From positions 310,001-374,000 of the forward strand of contig JALLLS010000007.1 of NCBI GenBank assembly GCA_025094145.1: a stretch of DNA of 64,000 nt. Direction: 5' to 3'. The translations under genes were made by a program, and so were the position numbers. The notes under the pieces are model-generated. The model worked only from the letters and a program-made list of their open reading frames with translations. It was not told the DNA's origin and did not search any database. Below, piece by piece: positions 10,193-22,096 of the stretch; the stretch's first letter is position 1, and every line of letters starts with the position of its first letter. The stretch is from Spinellus fusiger. Lineage: Eukaryota > Mucoromycota > Mucoromycetes > Mucorales > Phycomycetaceae.

Positions 10193-12248
10193 TTAACAAA
10201 CAAACAAAAGATCAACATCAATAGGATGTGATGAACTCATTTGAGGTCTTTGTAAATACTTGTCTCTCAGAATATCACGGACACTGTTGAGCAGCATTCG
10301 ATAGGATTGACCAGGATTTTCTCTGAGGGTGGCTATAAGAAAGAATAAGGCACCATCTCTATTTTCAAAGAGAGACTATCTTTCCAACTTACATGTAAAA
10401 GCATAACTCATGGCCCCAGTAGCCATGCCTGCTTCTTTTGAATCTGCAGATGTTTGATCATCCTTGCATCTATCATCAGACGTCTTATAAGTATATCTTG
10501 TTCATACATACTTGCCACAGTTGACCCAACACACACACACAAGAATGCATTGAACTTACCCTGAAAACATAATCACATCTGCAGGTGAACTATTATTTAT
10601 TCTATTCTGCTCTCCAACATCGCGTGCGGATAATAATCTGTGGGTGAGTTCCTTTACAGCAGAAACAGCACCCATGGTATCTCCTTGCATGTATGTGATG
10701 CCAGCAGAGAGAAGACCTTTTCCAGCATCCTTGAGTAGATTTTGTTCTTTGATAATACCACAAGTAGAATAGACATAAGGAAGGTCCAAGGCTGTACCTG
10801 AATGGCAGCTGTCAAAAATAGCTGTCAAACGACATCCGACACAGAGAGGCTTCACCATAATATCATGCATGTCCTAATCATTATCACACACCAGTTTCAA
10901 TGAGATCAGAATGCAGGGGATAGAATCACACCTTTATAATCTATCAAGACAACTTACATCATCAATGATCTGTCCAGATTCCCCCTCAAAACTCGCAAAG
11001 TCCAACGGATAGATAGTCTCATCCAAACCATCATCCTCATCACCACTAATATCTTTTACCTAAAAAAAGCAATGGTTTGATCTATCTACTGTATATAGAC
11101 ATTAGACTGCTTACTCTGCCACCATGGCCACTGAAATGGAAGAAGAAACTTAATAGAATAAATTCAAGTAAATAAATATTTGAGGTTTTATATATATCTT
11201 TTTTCCCTTACGAATCATTTGGTTGGGAGTCATGTACAAGCCAACGCATAGCTGCTAGGATATTGTCTCTGTTGGGAATAAAGCGAGGGTCTTCTTGGTC
11301 ATCTGTTAAAATAACCATGTCCTCTTCCTTGAAATCATAAAGAGTCATCAAAAAGTCTTTTACATTGTTCACATCATTAATACACCCTAATAGAACAATA
11401 GGAATAAATGCAGTATTAGATCATCATCACACTCTACAAGAATTCATCAAAATTACCCGCTAATTCATTGGAAGTGCCAGTGTAATTAATGCCAATTAGC
11501 AGTGCTCTTTTGCGTCCTCTGCCTAGGATAGGGATAAATACCCTAGTTAATAATACAAAGAATGTACTTACAATTGGACAGTTCAAAATTAGGTGGTGGT
11601 TTATCTCTTAAATCATGATGTACGTGTAAATAGAAATCACTGTCGGAGGAGGCTCTCTCTGGTAGCTGGTACGGTACTACATTTATAGGATATTAAAATA
11701 AAATAAAAATAAAACAAAAACACAGGAATCAATACCAGCATGGGTAGTGTTTTCCTTTTAGCCGAGCCCATTTCTTTTGTTTATCTTCCAGCGTTTCTCC
11801 TTTATTGTTTTATTACAGAAATATGTCCTTACCGGGATTTGGGGCTGGATTATGAGCAGAAAGAGGGGGCTGAGGATAGTTTGTATTTGGATTGGCATAG
11901 TCTTCAGGAAGAAAAGGAGGATCAAATTGGTCAGAAGAAGCCGTATAGTGCTGTTCATTTTCAGGAAAGAAGGAAGGAGAAGAGGAAGCCTGGTAATAGT
12001 GATTTCTTCTAGAGAAAGAAGACTATAAAATGTCTTAAAGTGGTGTCCGAGCCAAAGACACTTATGCGCTATCTATTCTACTCTAGGCATACCTCTCTAG
12101 CATGGATACTCTGATAGTATTCCTTCTGCTCTTGTTCTTCTACTGAAGGATAAGAAGCGGGAGGAGAGTAGGGAGGATAGATGGGGTTGGGAGGAGGATA
12201 GCCCTCAGTACTAGTGTAGCTTTTATAGTGGTGGAATTCTTCTTCCAT
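10193..12248 (-). CDS. MCA1: Type I metacaspase
   Basis: Calcium-dependent Arg/Lys-specific cysteine protease (clan CD) linked to protein quality control and fungal cell death. Ten exons (12093-12248, 11833-12022, 11572-11676, 11457-11522, 11212-11386, 11115-11148, 10958-11059, 10560-10873, 10393-10469, 10193-10332) join to 452 codons. The N-terminal half is the Pro/Tyr/Gln/Ser-rich prodomain of type I enzymes ([15 protein letters not shown]). The catalytic domain begins [14 protein letters not shown] and carries ELAGCINDV, the histidine motif FFHFSGHGG and the cysteine motif [14 protein letters not shown], then [11 protein letters not shown] and GAMSYAF. All introns are GT-AG with in-phase joins. 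It is tail-to-head with the zinc-cluster gene upstream on the same strand. There is no sign of damage. Confidence 0.95.
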
Positions 12249-12451
12249 AGTTAATTTATCACAGGCAAACCAATTTACTCTTCACTCAATAACAAACTGG
12301 AAAGCTAGTCAGGAAAGAAAGTGAACGTGTTTTCTTTTATAGTGGACATGTGCTACTTTCTATGTACAGTCACAAGCCTATCTCTCTATAGAGTAGGTGA
12401 GAGGACACTTAAACACCAAGATACAAAATACAATGGAATCTCAATATGTAA

Positions 12452-15400
12452 TCATGGTAGAAACGAGTTATTGTTGTTTGATATAGTGGGCAGTGATCCT
12501 AGGCCATTCTGCAGTGTATCCCAATCTATCATAGAATAAATAAATACTCAATGTCCTAAAAAGAAAATAAACTCATTCTTACATGTGAGATCAGTATCAG
12601 CAGCATCCCCCGTAATTGGAGCACCCGAGAAAGCAAACAGTTGATGCCAAGCAGCCTGCGTAGCTGCTATATCTCCTCCTAATAACCATGGGGATGTTTC
12701 TGGTGTAAAGCTAAGTGGTAGACTGGGATTGACTTCTTCCTTTCCAAAAAAGTAATCATTGGTCTCGGACAGAATCTTATGGACACTCATCAACTTTGGT
12801 GAATCATACTGCTTTGTATCCATAGGTTCAACATGCTTTTGTGAACTGCTTCCTTGCATAGATGTGGTTGGTCTCTCAAAGTGCTCACTGCTCTCCTTTG
12901 CTTCTTTGTTATTGAATATATTATCAGGTATTGGATAATCCTGGTCTATATTCACAAGTCTTATCAAACCTTTCATAAAAGAAATACTTGGATGTCCATT
13001 AAAGACATTATTGCTGATGGGTACTGCACATTCCAGCATACTAATACGAAGGTAATTGCGTGCTGATTCAGCTATTTCTGGATCTTTGTTTGTACAATTG
13101 AAGACATGGATTAAAGAGGCTTGGAATATTGAATAGACTATAAAGTATAGACACAGTTAGAAACATTTAGATCAATCCACAAGTAGATATGATTTACCCA
13201 CAAAATTCCAGCCAAACTTAATTGTGCTGGAAGAAGGCAAAATACGGGCAATGTCCACTACCCTATTAGCAGATTCCATACAGCGATGCATAGCCTTTGT
13301 ATAATTTGGTCCTGGTTGTTCATTTTTTTCAAGTATGATAAACGGGCGGTGCAAGAGAATGCTGACTGCATAATAGCATATAGTAACACAGCCTCCTTCT
13401 ATCAATTGTTTGGTTGCACTGTGATTCTTGGGGTTCCTTTTTATGTTCTCAATAGATTCCTTTGTGATATGGTATCTCTCCGGCAATTCCTCAAACCATT
13501 CATTCAGCATGCGTTGTAAGCTATACACTATCTGATCCAAGGCATTTGGTTTGTTGCAGTTGGACCGTCCCTTGGGAGTGTAGATACGGCGCATGACTTC
13601 TCCTAGGATACCTGACAGTTTTACAAAACTAACAAAAAGAGTATAGTCCTTCCCCTGTTTCTGTTCCTCCACTGTTCCATACACATTTGGCAAGTCAATA
13701 TCACAGTCTGAGTCAGAAATAGCAAGTGGACGGCCTATAGAAGCACAGCACCAACGATCTGTAATATAAACGCTGTACCATAGGCGTTTGCGATACTCGA
13801 TGATCTTATCAGGCACATCCGGCGTTGAGACAGTACGATGAAGACCCAGGTCCTGTGCCTATAGTTATTATTATTATTATGATGATGATAATAATAATAG
13901 TAATAATAGTAATAATAATAGAGAGATGAGTGCGATATCCTGTAGTGTCTGTTCAATGTAAAGTTTGCTGTAATAATGCCATACCATCCTAACAGCCATA
14001 CCAGAGAAAATCCAATTGATATATGAGCTGACTGGATAAATAGGCTGAGCACAAAGGATAATGAAGGCTTGAATATTAGAAACACAAGACACAATATACT
14101 CCTTTCTTATAATATTGTCCAAGCCTTTAAGGAGAATTTTAATTGTCTTCTCTTGTGAAGTGTTGAATTCTTCAAACAGTGAGTAATTGGGTCTAATGGA
14201 TATACAGGCATAGAGGCATATGGCATAGGTCAGAAGTGGTGCTGGTGGTGTTGAGCCTCGTTCTTCGAATGATGCAAGGAATTCTTTTTCGTCGATAACA
14301 GGCATCATTGGAAGAGGATCATCAAAATAGCTAACAACTTAAGCAAGAGAACATTTTATTTCTCTATGTATCTACCTTTTTACCAGAGAATAGACCATGG
14401 GACGAAGGAGGTCTTGATAAATAGCTTCATGCTGATTAAATTCTACTTGATAGGCCTTTTCTGCTTCGGTAGCATCCCGAACAACAAGCAAATCTTCATC
14501 AAATGCATTGAGTTTACGCAGCCTGTAGTCTGAATATTCTGGCACTCCAGACACGGACTTGGTCTGCTGTATTATGGAATAGTTGGGAGGGTTGTTGACG
14601 GGAAAATTCGACAATGTAGAGACTGTTGACGTGGTGGGTGAATTATTATCTTTAGGTCCAGAGGGCTTGGAAAGTATGTTTCCAACTAGATAGAAACCAG
14701 AGGAGCTGCCATGATATCGTACGATCTTACTGAGACATTTTTTAATAGCTTCCGCACTGGATGACTCCTCACTCTCTCCTCCTTCAGAATGCACCGAAGA
14801 TAAAGACGGATCATGCATAAGTGGCCCATGCTGGCTCTCGGAATGGTCTGTGGAGAGAGAATCCTCTGTGGAAACAACAGACAGTGATCTCTCCCTTTCG
14901 TTGTTATATTCTGACACTCCTTTATTGGACTGACTTGTTTCTATCAACTTCTCCATCTTCTTTAGTCGTATTTCTAGACTCTCAATATAGCTTAAAGGCA
15001 GAGATAAGTTGACTGGACTCAATGAACAGAGATTTAGTGTGGCTTACCCTTTAGGTGGTCCTCTCTTTTTTGGATCCTAAAGATGAGGAGAAATAAGTCT
15101 ATAGATTCTACTGTTTTTCTTTATCAATCAAATCTCACATTATTGAATGTGCATTCCCATTCATACTGTCTGCAAGTAGAACACGGCCTTGATGTGTTGA
15201 CATCACATCTAAAAAGAGATATGTGTCAGATGGGTTCTCATAAATAAACATTCTATATGTTTACCTTATCTTCTTCCGTCGACAAGTATCGCCTGTAGGT
15301 TGGAGGTGGGAGGTGAATGGTGTGAGGATATAGAGTAGAAGGCTATAGGGTGGACAACTTACAAGCCCTGGTTATTCTCTTTCGAGGCTTCTCTACTGTG

Positions 15401-15630
15401 GTCTTTTTCTTCTTTGTTTTTGTTGTGGGTTCGTCATGCGTAGTCATGTCTTGGTCAGCGCTTAAGTGGAGTGGAGTATAGGTTTTCGTAAGACCTGGGT
15501 CTATTATTCTTTGTAGTGAATGCCACTGCGGTTGGGCGATGACTGGCGATGACTGAGGTAATATATCAGAAGAACCATAAAATTCAACATCTGAGTAATT
15601 CCTCATGATATTAGTGTCTTGAGATTCCAT
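12452..15630 (-). CDS. Zn2Cys6 fungal-type transcription factor (regulator 1)
   Basis: Nuclear regulator with an N-terminal binuclear zinc cluster and a fungal-specific middle homology region. Nine exons (15363-15630, 15265-15292, 15139-15208, 15048-15076, 14376-14990, 13985-14330, 13198-13858, 12583-13137, 12452-12525) give 881 residues. The zinc cluster is CDTCRRKKIRC...CSTCRQYEWEC from about residue 90, split by two introns, followed by KKRGPPKGYIESLEIRLKKME, the usual linker and coiled coil. The middle region includes MAVRMAQDLGLHR and RLWYSVYITDRW. The last short exon (YWDTLQNGLGSLP) is less certain; without it the frame stops at 12548. The target genes are not evident. The gene is paralogous to regulator 2 at 32015-35948, with several intron positions in common. 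Confidence 0.9.
13865..13922. repeat. Trinucleotide microsatellite inside an intron of regulator 1
   Basis: Imperfect TAA/TGA/TAG-type repeat on the plus strand, within the intron between the MAVRM and AQDLG exons. Confidence 0.85.
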
Positions 15631-17889
15631 TTTAATTGTATCCGTTGTAGTCGAATAAATAAAGAAGACTTCAAAAATAAGCAAGAGGTTGACAAAACAA
15701 AGTCGCTCTTTTCAGCTTATTTATTGCTGAATAAGAAATGCCTAAACTGTTTTAGTGTTTAAACTTGAAAATGCCAAATATTGTTAAAGGTAATATTGGC
15801 TACGCAGTCTTAATTGTATGAATTGATTGGCAGGGAAAAGTCTTATAAATTTATCTCCGTTTCAACCACTATGTTTGGACTTTCTCTTGCCTTTTTACAG
15901 TAACCCAACAGTTCGTACGCCTGCTAGCAGCATAGACCCTCACGAAATAAGCCTTTACAATTATCAAATCATAAATAAGTGTGGAGTTAGAATCCAATAA
16001 TAAACTGTAATAATATATAAAACAAATATAATTTGAAAGACAAAGGCTAAAAAGTACATAGGCAATGACTAAGTGCACATCCAGCAAAAATAAGTGCTGG
16101 TTACACATAGCACACTATGATTAAGACAGCGGCATTACTTGAAGAGAAGTACACTAGGATTAGATAATTTCTTTTTAGGTTTTATCAGCATATGATTAAG
16201 GCTGATGAAAGCTAAAAGATAGTTCTAGGTAGTCTTTTTTTTTATAAACAGTCAGAATAGGTAATATATAAATACAAATATACACAAAAATATAGGATAG
16301 TTAGAGTAGAGTATGTCTCGTTCGTCACTACTCTTCTATTATCATTTTCTACTCTTTATGCTTGTGCCTAGACAAGAAAGATTTATTGCCTCAATGGAAA
16401 AAATCTCGGATGGTAAGGTATAGGGTATAGGCCGATGCTGTAACCTAGGGTCTGATTTTCCTTCTTGGTAACTACTATTTTTGTATGACAATTAGCCTTG
16501 ATTACTAGCCACATAATGTAAGTAGATAAATAATCACCTTTCAAGAAAAATAAATACATAAATAAAACAGTTTAGCCTTATTGTTTTATAGTATTACTCT
16601 ACTTAATATGGGAAAAATTCTTCTTAATCTTCATTAAAGAAGCTTCTGTCAATGGAAGGCATTCATATTGAAAGGTCAACTGGGTATTACCTCAATGATT
16701 GACAAGGAACACCTTATGTCTCAGTAGATTATTGCTTGAAAAAGTATCAATGTTTATGAATCACTATCTGAGTATAAAATCACTCGCAGTCCCCTGAACA
16801 TGCCTACGCATGTATTCGTATGATGATATTTACAAACAAGTGTTTACATCTGTCGCATATTAAAATGATAATACTCACAATGCACCATTATATTAGGTTA
16901 TCTTATACCCTTTTGCTGTTTATTCCATTCATCGATGAAGAATATTATTTTTTCTATGGTTATTTTATCAAATGATTAAATGTTACTAGTTTTTTTTTCG
17001 GCTTGAAATTTTGAAGTCAAAATAATAAAACTACGTTATAAACTAAATATAAAGAATGGACCAGTTGTAAATTGTAAAAAGAGAGAAAGAAAAAGAACTT
17101 TTAATCTACTTTATTAGGAGAACATATCATGCGTGTATCTTCCATTTATTCTACTAAATTTCGATAGCCTTTTTTTTTATTGTTTTTTATCTAATGGTCA
17201 CGCTACAAGATCTATTTCTTGGTTGGAAAAAGAAAAATGAAACAATTTATTATACACACTATCTTCACAAATTATCTGTCCAAAAAATGAACGAATAGTT
17301 TGTGGAAATAATGGAACCTATTTTGATCAAAGCACTATAAGCTACATGAATTTATTCTGTAAGTATTTAGTTTATTAATAAGATAGAATAAAACTAGTGA
17401 TATCACATTTAAAACGCTATCCTTTAAGAATCTCGAGCGAGAAAGAACATAAAATAAAATAAAAATCACACAGACTGTATTTATAATTCCATGTGCTGTT
17501 CATCAAATAACTACTTCCACAACTCATATTACTTTGATGTCTACCTAATATTGCTACATATACAGGATATATTGATATATTTTATAGACATACCAAGAAA
17601 CAACAGGTAAAAAAAATATTCTTTGTGAACGGAATTTTATTCAAAAAAGGAAAGAATAATTTGAAGGAAAAAAGCATATTTTATTTTATTCCGGTTTAAA
17701 AAAGAACATACAAATAAATATGGTTTATACTATTTCCGAAAACTATTTTCTTACAAAAAAATCGCTCATTTTCATTTTATTATATACATTCATTAATTAA
17801 TAGTGAATGAAGTGAAGGACATATTAGATAGGCCTATTGTTTTTACAGTCATTGAATATTGATAAAGATTATTGGCATAAACCTCGAAA
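15631..17889. other. AT-rich intergenic DNA
   Basis: Start of a roughly 14-kb gene-poor block. No supported gene. A short minus-strand frame near 15870-15960 (AYELLGYCKKARES) vaguely resembles a transposase helix-turn-helix, but it is too weak to call. Confidence 0.5.
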
Positions 17890-18330
17890 ATCACTAATAA
17901 GAACCTTATTACAGGCATCTGTGATTCTAGTAGTTATTGTTTCCTCATCCAGCAGGTTCTTTCTCTTGAACATACTCTTAGCCGTAGACTAAAACTATTC
18001 TATAGTATTCAAATCAGAGGAATAAGGGGGAAGGTAGACACAATAATATATATGAATACCATTATACCTCTTTAAATCTGTATGCTGATAAATTAGAGCA
18101 TTATCCATTACAATATGATGATTTTTGAATTAAGAATGACGCTCCATGGTATCATACAGAAAACAATAAAATTGAAGTAATATCCATCTGTTTATTATTA
18201 TTATTATTTGGAGCATGAACTTTTGGGTGTCTTACTTAGATTTTCGATACACCATATGGACTAATAACTTTGATTATTGTCATCCTTTTTGTTCTTGGAC
18301 CAAGCAACAGTTCAAAGTATTTTATTTTTA
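17890..18330 (-). pseudogene. IS630-like transposase relic (catalytic half)
   Basis: Minus-strand translation gives a decayed but recognisable catalytic core: VAWSKNKK (about 18290), HHIVMDNALIYQHTDLKRY (second Asp, about 18110), then CVYLPPYSSDLNTIE (about 18010-18050) with the catalytic Glu. Frameshifts and stops separate the blocks. The motifs match the DD34E elements of this window at family level, but the DNA is strongly diverged. It probably belongs with the N-terminal relic at 19080-19560, with unrelated DNA between them. Confidence 0.75.
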
Positions 18331-18599
18331 TCGAGTGTTGGTTGCTATTCGCACATTAGGCATGTTAGCCACCTATCAGAGATTCTGAACAATTATGATA
18401 TACATATTAACACTTCAAATACAAAAGTGAAAAAAAATGAAAAGATAAAAAGACAGAAAGATAAGATATAAAACCTCGAATTGAGGAGAAAAATGATAGA
18501 TGAAAGAAAATGACAATACAGGTATAGATATTGGTTTGTGCCTGATCCCATAAGCTTTCAATAGACCAATATTTGGTCTATTCATAAGTGTTGTTGGGT

Positions 18600-18840
18600 G
18601 TGTTGATTGTCTCCTTCATCTCTTTCCATGGTCAAGTCATACCCAAAAGCCTAGATGACTGCCTTTTCAAGGGTGGTGGGAGGGCTGTCAACCAAAGTCT
18701 TGGCCTTGATGTCCGCCAGGAGCTTCTCAAATGCGCTGGTGGATAGGCGGAGTGTGGCAATGCTTTAACCTAAGTGGGTACGGGCACAAATAATTCACGG
18801 GCCTTTACAGCCTGAATCAAATGACAGAGCGCTTCATATT
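18600..18840 (-). other. GC-richer coding-like fragment of unknown origin
   Basis: The minus strand reads ATLRLSTSAFEKLLADI, then KAKTLVDSPPTTLEKAVI, one TAG, and AFGYDLTMERDEGD. The segment is much richer in GC than its surroundings and has gene-like codon use, so it is a piece of a real gene or element captured here. I cannot name the family. It lies between the two halves of a decayed transposase. Confidence 0.45.
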
Positions 18841-19079
18841 GATACAATATGTAGTTCCCTCAATGTATATATAATTACTCATATAATTCATATCAATATT
18901 CTCTTTTTCAATCCCCATATTCTATCGCTCCTTAATTTTCTGAACTATTTCTTTCAATTATGTAGAAATGAGCCTTTAAAAAGCATGATATTATACTTTG
19001 TAATAAACTCATGAGGTGCTGATTTATTAATTATTAGGCCAAGGAACTGAGTTTTGAGACTTATTGTTTAATCCAAGAC

Positions 19080-19560
19080 TAAAGATAATTTGTTATCAAT
19101 CATATTGGTCAAAAACTATTTATTATCTGTAAAAACAGTTGTCTTTCCAACATTTGTGTCAGTTCATGGATTCCTCATCTCTTGCTTTGTTGGCTTTTCT
19201 CTTCCAAGTTTGTGTCGTACTCTGAAGGATTTTGAGCTCCATAGCTGCGACACGAACACTCATGTTTTTCTCATAAAATAAGTAAAAAAAGTTCTTGGCA
19301 TCGGATTTGTAGGCTCTATTTAGTTTCCTGTTCTCCTAATTAACTATCTGCCTGTAATTTGCTGAGTTTTTTTTTATCTTTCTTCGATCTTACTGGCTTT
19401 TCAGGTAGTTTGAGGTTCATGGACATCTCGCGATTCGTTAGATCAAATGAATATTCAATTCCATCAACCTCCATATCAAGATATATAATCTAAACAGTTT
19501 TCTCTTTATAATGATCTCCTTTACCATAAAATGAAGTCTTGCTCATAATAATGTTCAGAA
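19080..19560 (-). pseudogene. IS630-like transposase relic (N-terminal DNA-binding half)
   Basis: The minus strand encodes YEKNMSVRVAAMELKILQ followed by a TTQTWKRKA segment, corresponding to the helix-turn-helix YERGMSVRVAALKLQIHP of the intact transposon. Further upstream is a degenerate DLTNRDVHEPQTT-like region. Stops interrupt it. The orientation and order suit one element together with 17890-18330. Confidence 0.7.
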
Positions 19561-20440
19561 ATTCAGTAGAAGAGGTGTATATTTTAAGTAAAAGCTATAT
19601 ATTAAAAAAAAACTACTACTACTATATACCATCTTCTAAGGCATAACTAATAAAATATTAATTATTTAATAGTATTCTTCTATAAGATACAAGGTTTATA
19701 TTCCACCCTCCCCCCTGAGTAATCTGAGGAGACACAACATTCCTTCATGTATTGCAAGAGATTTCTGGAATTAGTCGATACTTTTAAAAAATGAACAAAG
19801 TTATTTGTCACAATTGAGCGATTTTTTGTGAGCGAACAGTTTCCAGAAATAGTGTAAATTAATGCAATAATGGCAATGGGATTCACATAATGTTTTTAAA
19901 TAGAGTAATCCCAAAAATAGGAATCAATAATAATTTATTATCTTAAATATAAGTTGTTAGTATGGCTTGTGAATATTGGAACATTTTTCGAGAAAAGTTT
20001 AGAATAAAATAAATTTAAATATTTGAGCACAGATTGAAAAATGATTGGGACAAGAATAAAGAAAAAGATTAACACGTAAAATGTATATAAAAAAAGTTAG
20101 GACATTTTTAGGATCTTAATCTTACAACGAACATCCCATAAGTAAGTTCCAATAGAATGGTTTTAATCATTCGCAGAGAGTAAGCTAAAAAGAATAAATA
20201 TTTTAATAGAAGAATCTTTATCTTGAATTATCCAAGAGGTTTTTGTAGGCACTCTGTATTAAGGTATAATAATTGTTTAAGTCATAGACTTATTTTATAA
20301 AGTTTTTTTTGGGATATTTGGAACAGTAAGATTCTATTTCAAACTTTTTTTGTCCCAATTATTATTCAATCTGTATTTGAATTATTAAATATATTTCGTC
20401 CCAAACTTATTTCAGAAAATCTCCTAATATTTTTCGAATA

Positions 20441-22094
20441 CACTATTTTCACTTATTATTGTCGCACTTTTGGAAAAAAATATGCCGCACTTTTGGAAAA
20501 ACACTTAGCGCACAAGTGGAAAAAAACTTGTCGCATCAATAAATTAAAAGATGGCGTATAAGTTGGAGCGACAAATGCGACATAAATGTTTTATTTTTAA
20601 AGAGGCTTCTCTTGTAAGCAATCCTCAAATCTATCGACAGAGTATTTGCAAAACCCTCTGAGGTCACCGAGAAGAACTTGGTTAGATGCATTGGCGATTC
20701 TAGATGACAGAGTTTCTTCTTCCAAGAGTCTTTCTCTTTTTAACTTGCTTTTGCAAACAGACCAGAATTGCTCAATGGGATTCAACTCTGGTGAGTAAGG
20801 GGGAAGATAAACACACTTGTACCCACGGCCTTCAATGAAGCTTTTAATGTCTTCATTCATGTGGATGGGGGCGTTGTCCATAATCAAGTAATTATCCTTG
20901 AAAACATCTGGAAAATTGTCCATGACATCCATTGTATCGCTCAAGAAATTGATATAGTGGCCAGTAACAGTGCCTTTGTTTTTGAGAAGGCCCACCAGAT
21001 CCAGTAGTTCTTCTCTTCTTTGAAATAGGCAACATTCGAGGCCGTCTTACTTTTATGTTGACAAGGCCTTGAGCAGATGTTGCTCCCATAATAGTTGTTG
21101 TTTTGGCCCTCGTTCTTGGTACTTTTACTACTGCACGAGTACCTAATTTTGACCAAGCAAAAGTATGCTTCATGTTGATGTGGAATGCCGCCTCATCTAT
21201 AAAGACACAGTTGCTCATGCAGTCCATGTCTGTCTCCATCCATTTCTGTACCCACTCCTTTCGATTCTTGATCTTTTCAGAACTATTACGATCAACTGAA
21301 TGAAAATGGGCTCTTTTCAGACTGATCTTACAATTTTTGGTGACAAAATTGTAGAGCTGTTTTCGATATCTCTAAATCAATAAAAGACGTTCTCAAACTC
21401 TCCATCATTTGATCCAGGACTAAAGAGGGCTGATCGTCTAATAAATCGACCAAAAATCTTTTATGGCTATCGTCAAGTAGTGCTGATCTACCAACTGGCC
21501 TTCCACTACCTTCTTTTCTGGCAATGAATGTCTGAGGATTCTGCTGATCGTTTGAGTACTATCGCTGAGCAGTGCGTGGGTGGATTTGAAGTTTCAGCGC
21601 AGCAACTCTGACGCTCATACCCCTTTCATAAATCAATACAAACAACTGCTCTTTTTCGGAATCTTTGTAATGCCTGTGGATACCAGGAGCTCTGTTATCC
21701 TCTTCCGTATTGACATCTCTGTCTACGGATTGTTGTACAGTTCTTCTTTCTGGCTTCTCGGGTGGTTTGAGGTCAAGGTACATCCCGAAATTTGTAACCG
21801 TCTCAATGGGGTACGTCTCCTCGTCTACCTCCATCTCCACTACTGTAACGGCTATGCCTTCATCATTATAGATATTTCCTTGGCCGTCTTCGTGCACAAT
21901 GTTATTCATTTTTTAAGAAAAGTAAAATGTAAGAAAACCCCAAGTACTTAGAATACGCCAGTTTTAAATCTTTTACTATGCCAAATTTTAATTAATTAAT
22001 GCGACATATTTTATCCCATTAGTACGTCAAGTTTTAATTTATTAATGCGACATATTTTTCTCTAAAAGTGCGACAATAATAAGTGAAAATAGTG
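20441..22094 (-). mobile_element. IS630/Tc1-superfamily DNA transposon, copy 2 (1654 bp, inverted)
   Basis: It has the same terminal inverted repeats as copy 1 and TA on both flanks (20439-20440 and 22095-22096). It is nearly identical to 3264-4918 but in the opposite orientation, about 15.5 kb away. The similarity of two copies inside a field of heavily decayed relatives indicates a young family. Confidence 0.93.
20597..21909 (-). pseudogene. DD34E transposase, inactivated (copy 2)
   Basis: Same protein as in copy 1, with extra lesions: Trp to stop (TGG to TAG, near 21559) just after the helix-turn-helix, and a 5-nt deletion near 20975 (relative to gcaaa in copy 1) that shifts the frame between the HTH/first-Asp half and the catalytic half. 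The frame change seen in copy 1 is present here too (about 21345). The catalytic motifs FIDEAAF, LIMDNAPIH and NPIEQFW remain. Confidence 0.9.
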
Positions 22095-22096
22095 TA

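Noticed and set aside
15869..16108. Possible transposase helix-turn-helix on the minus strand
   Set aside because: Only a dozen residues resemble the motif and there are no catalytic blocks nearby.
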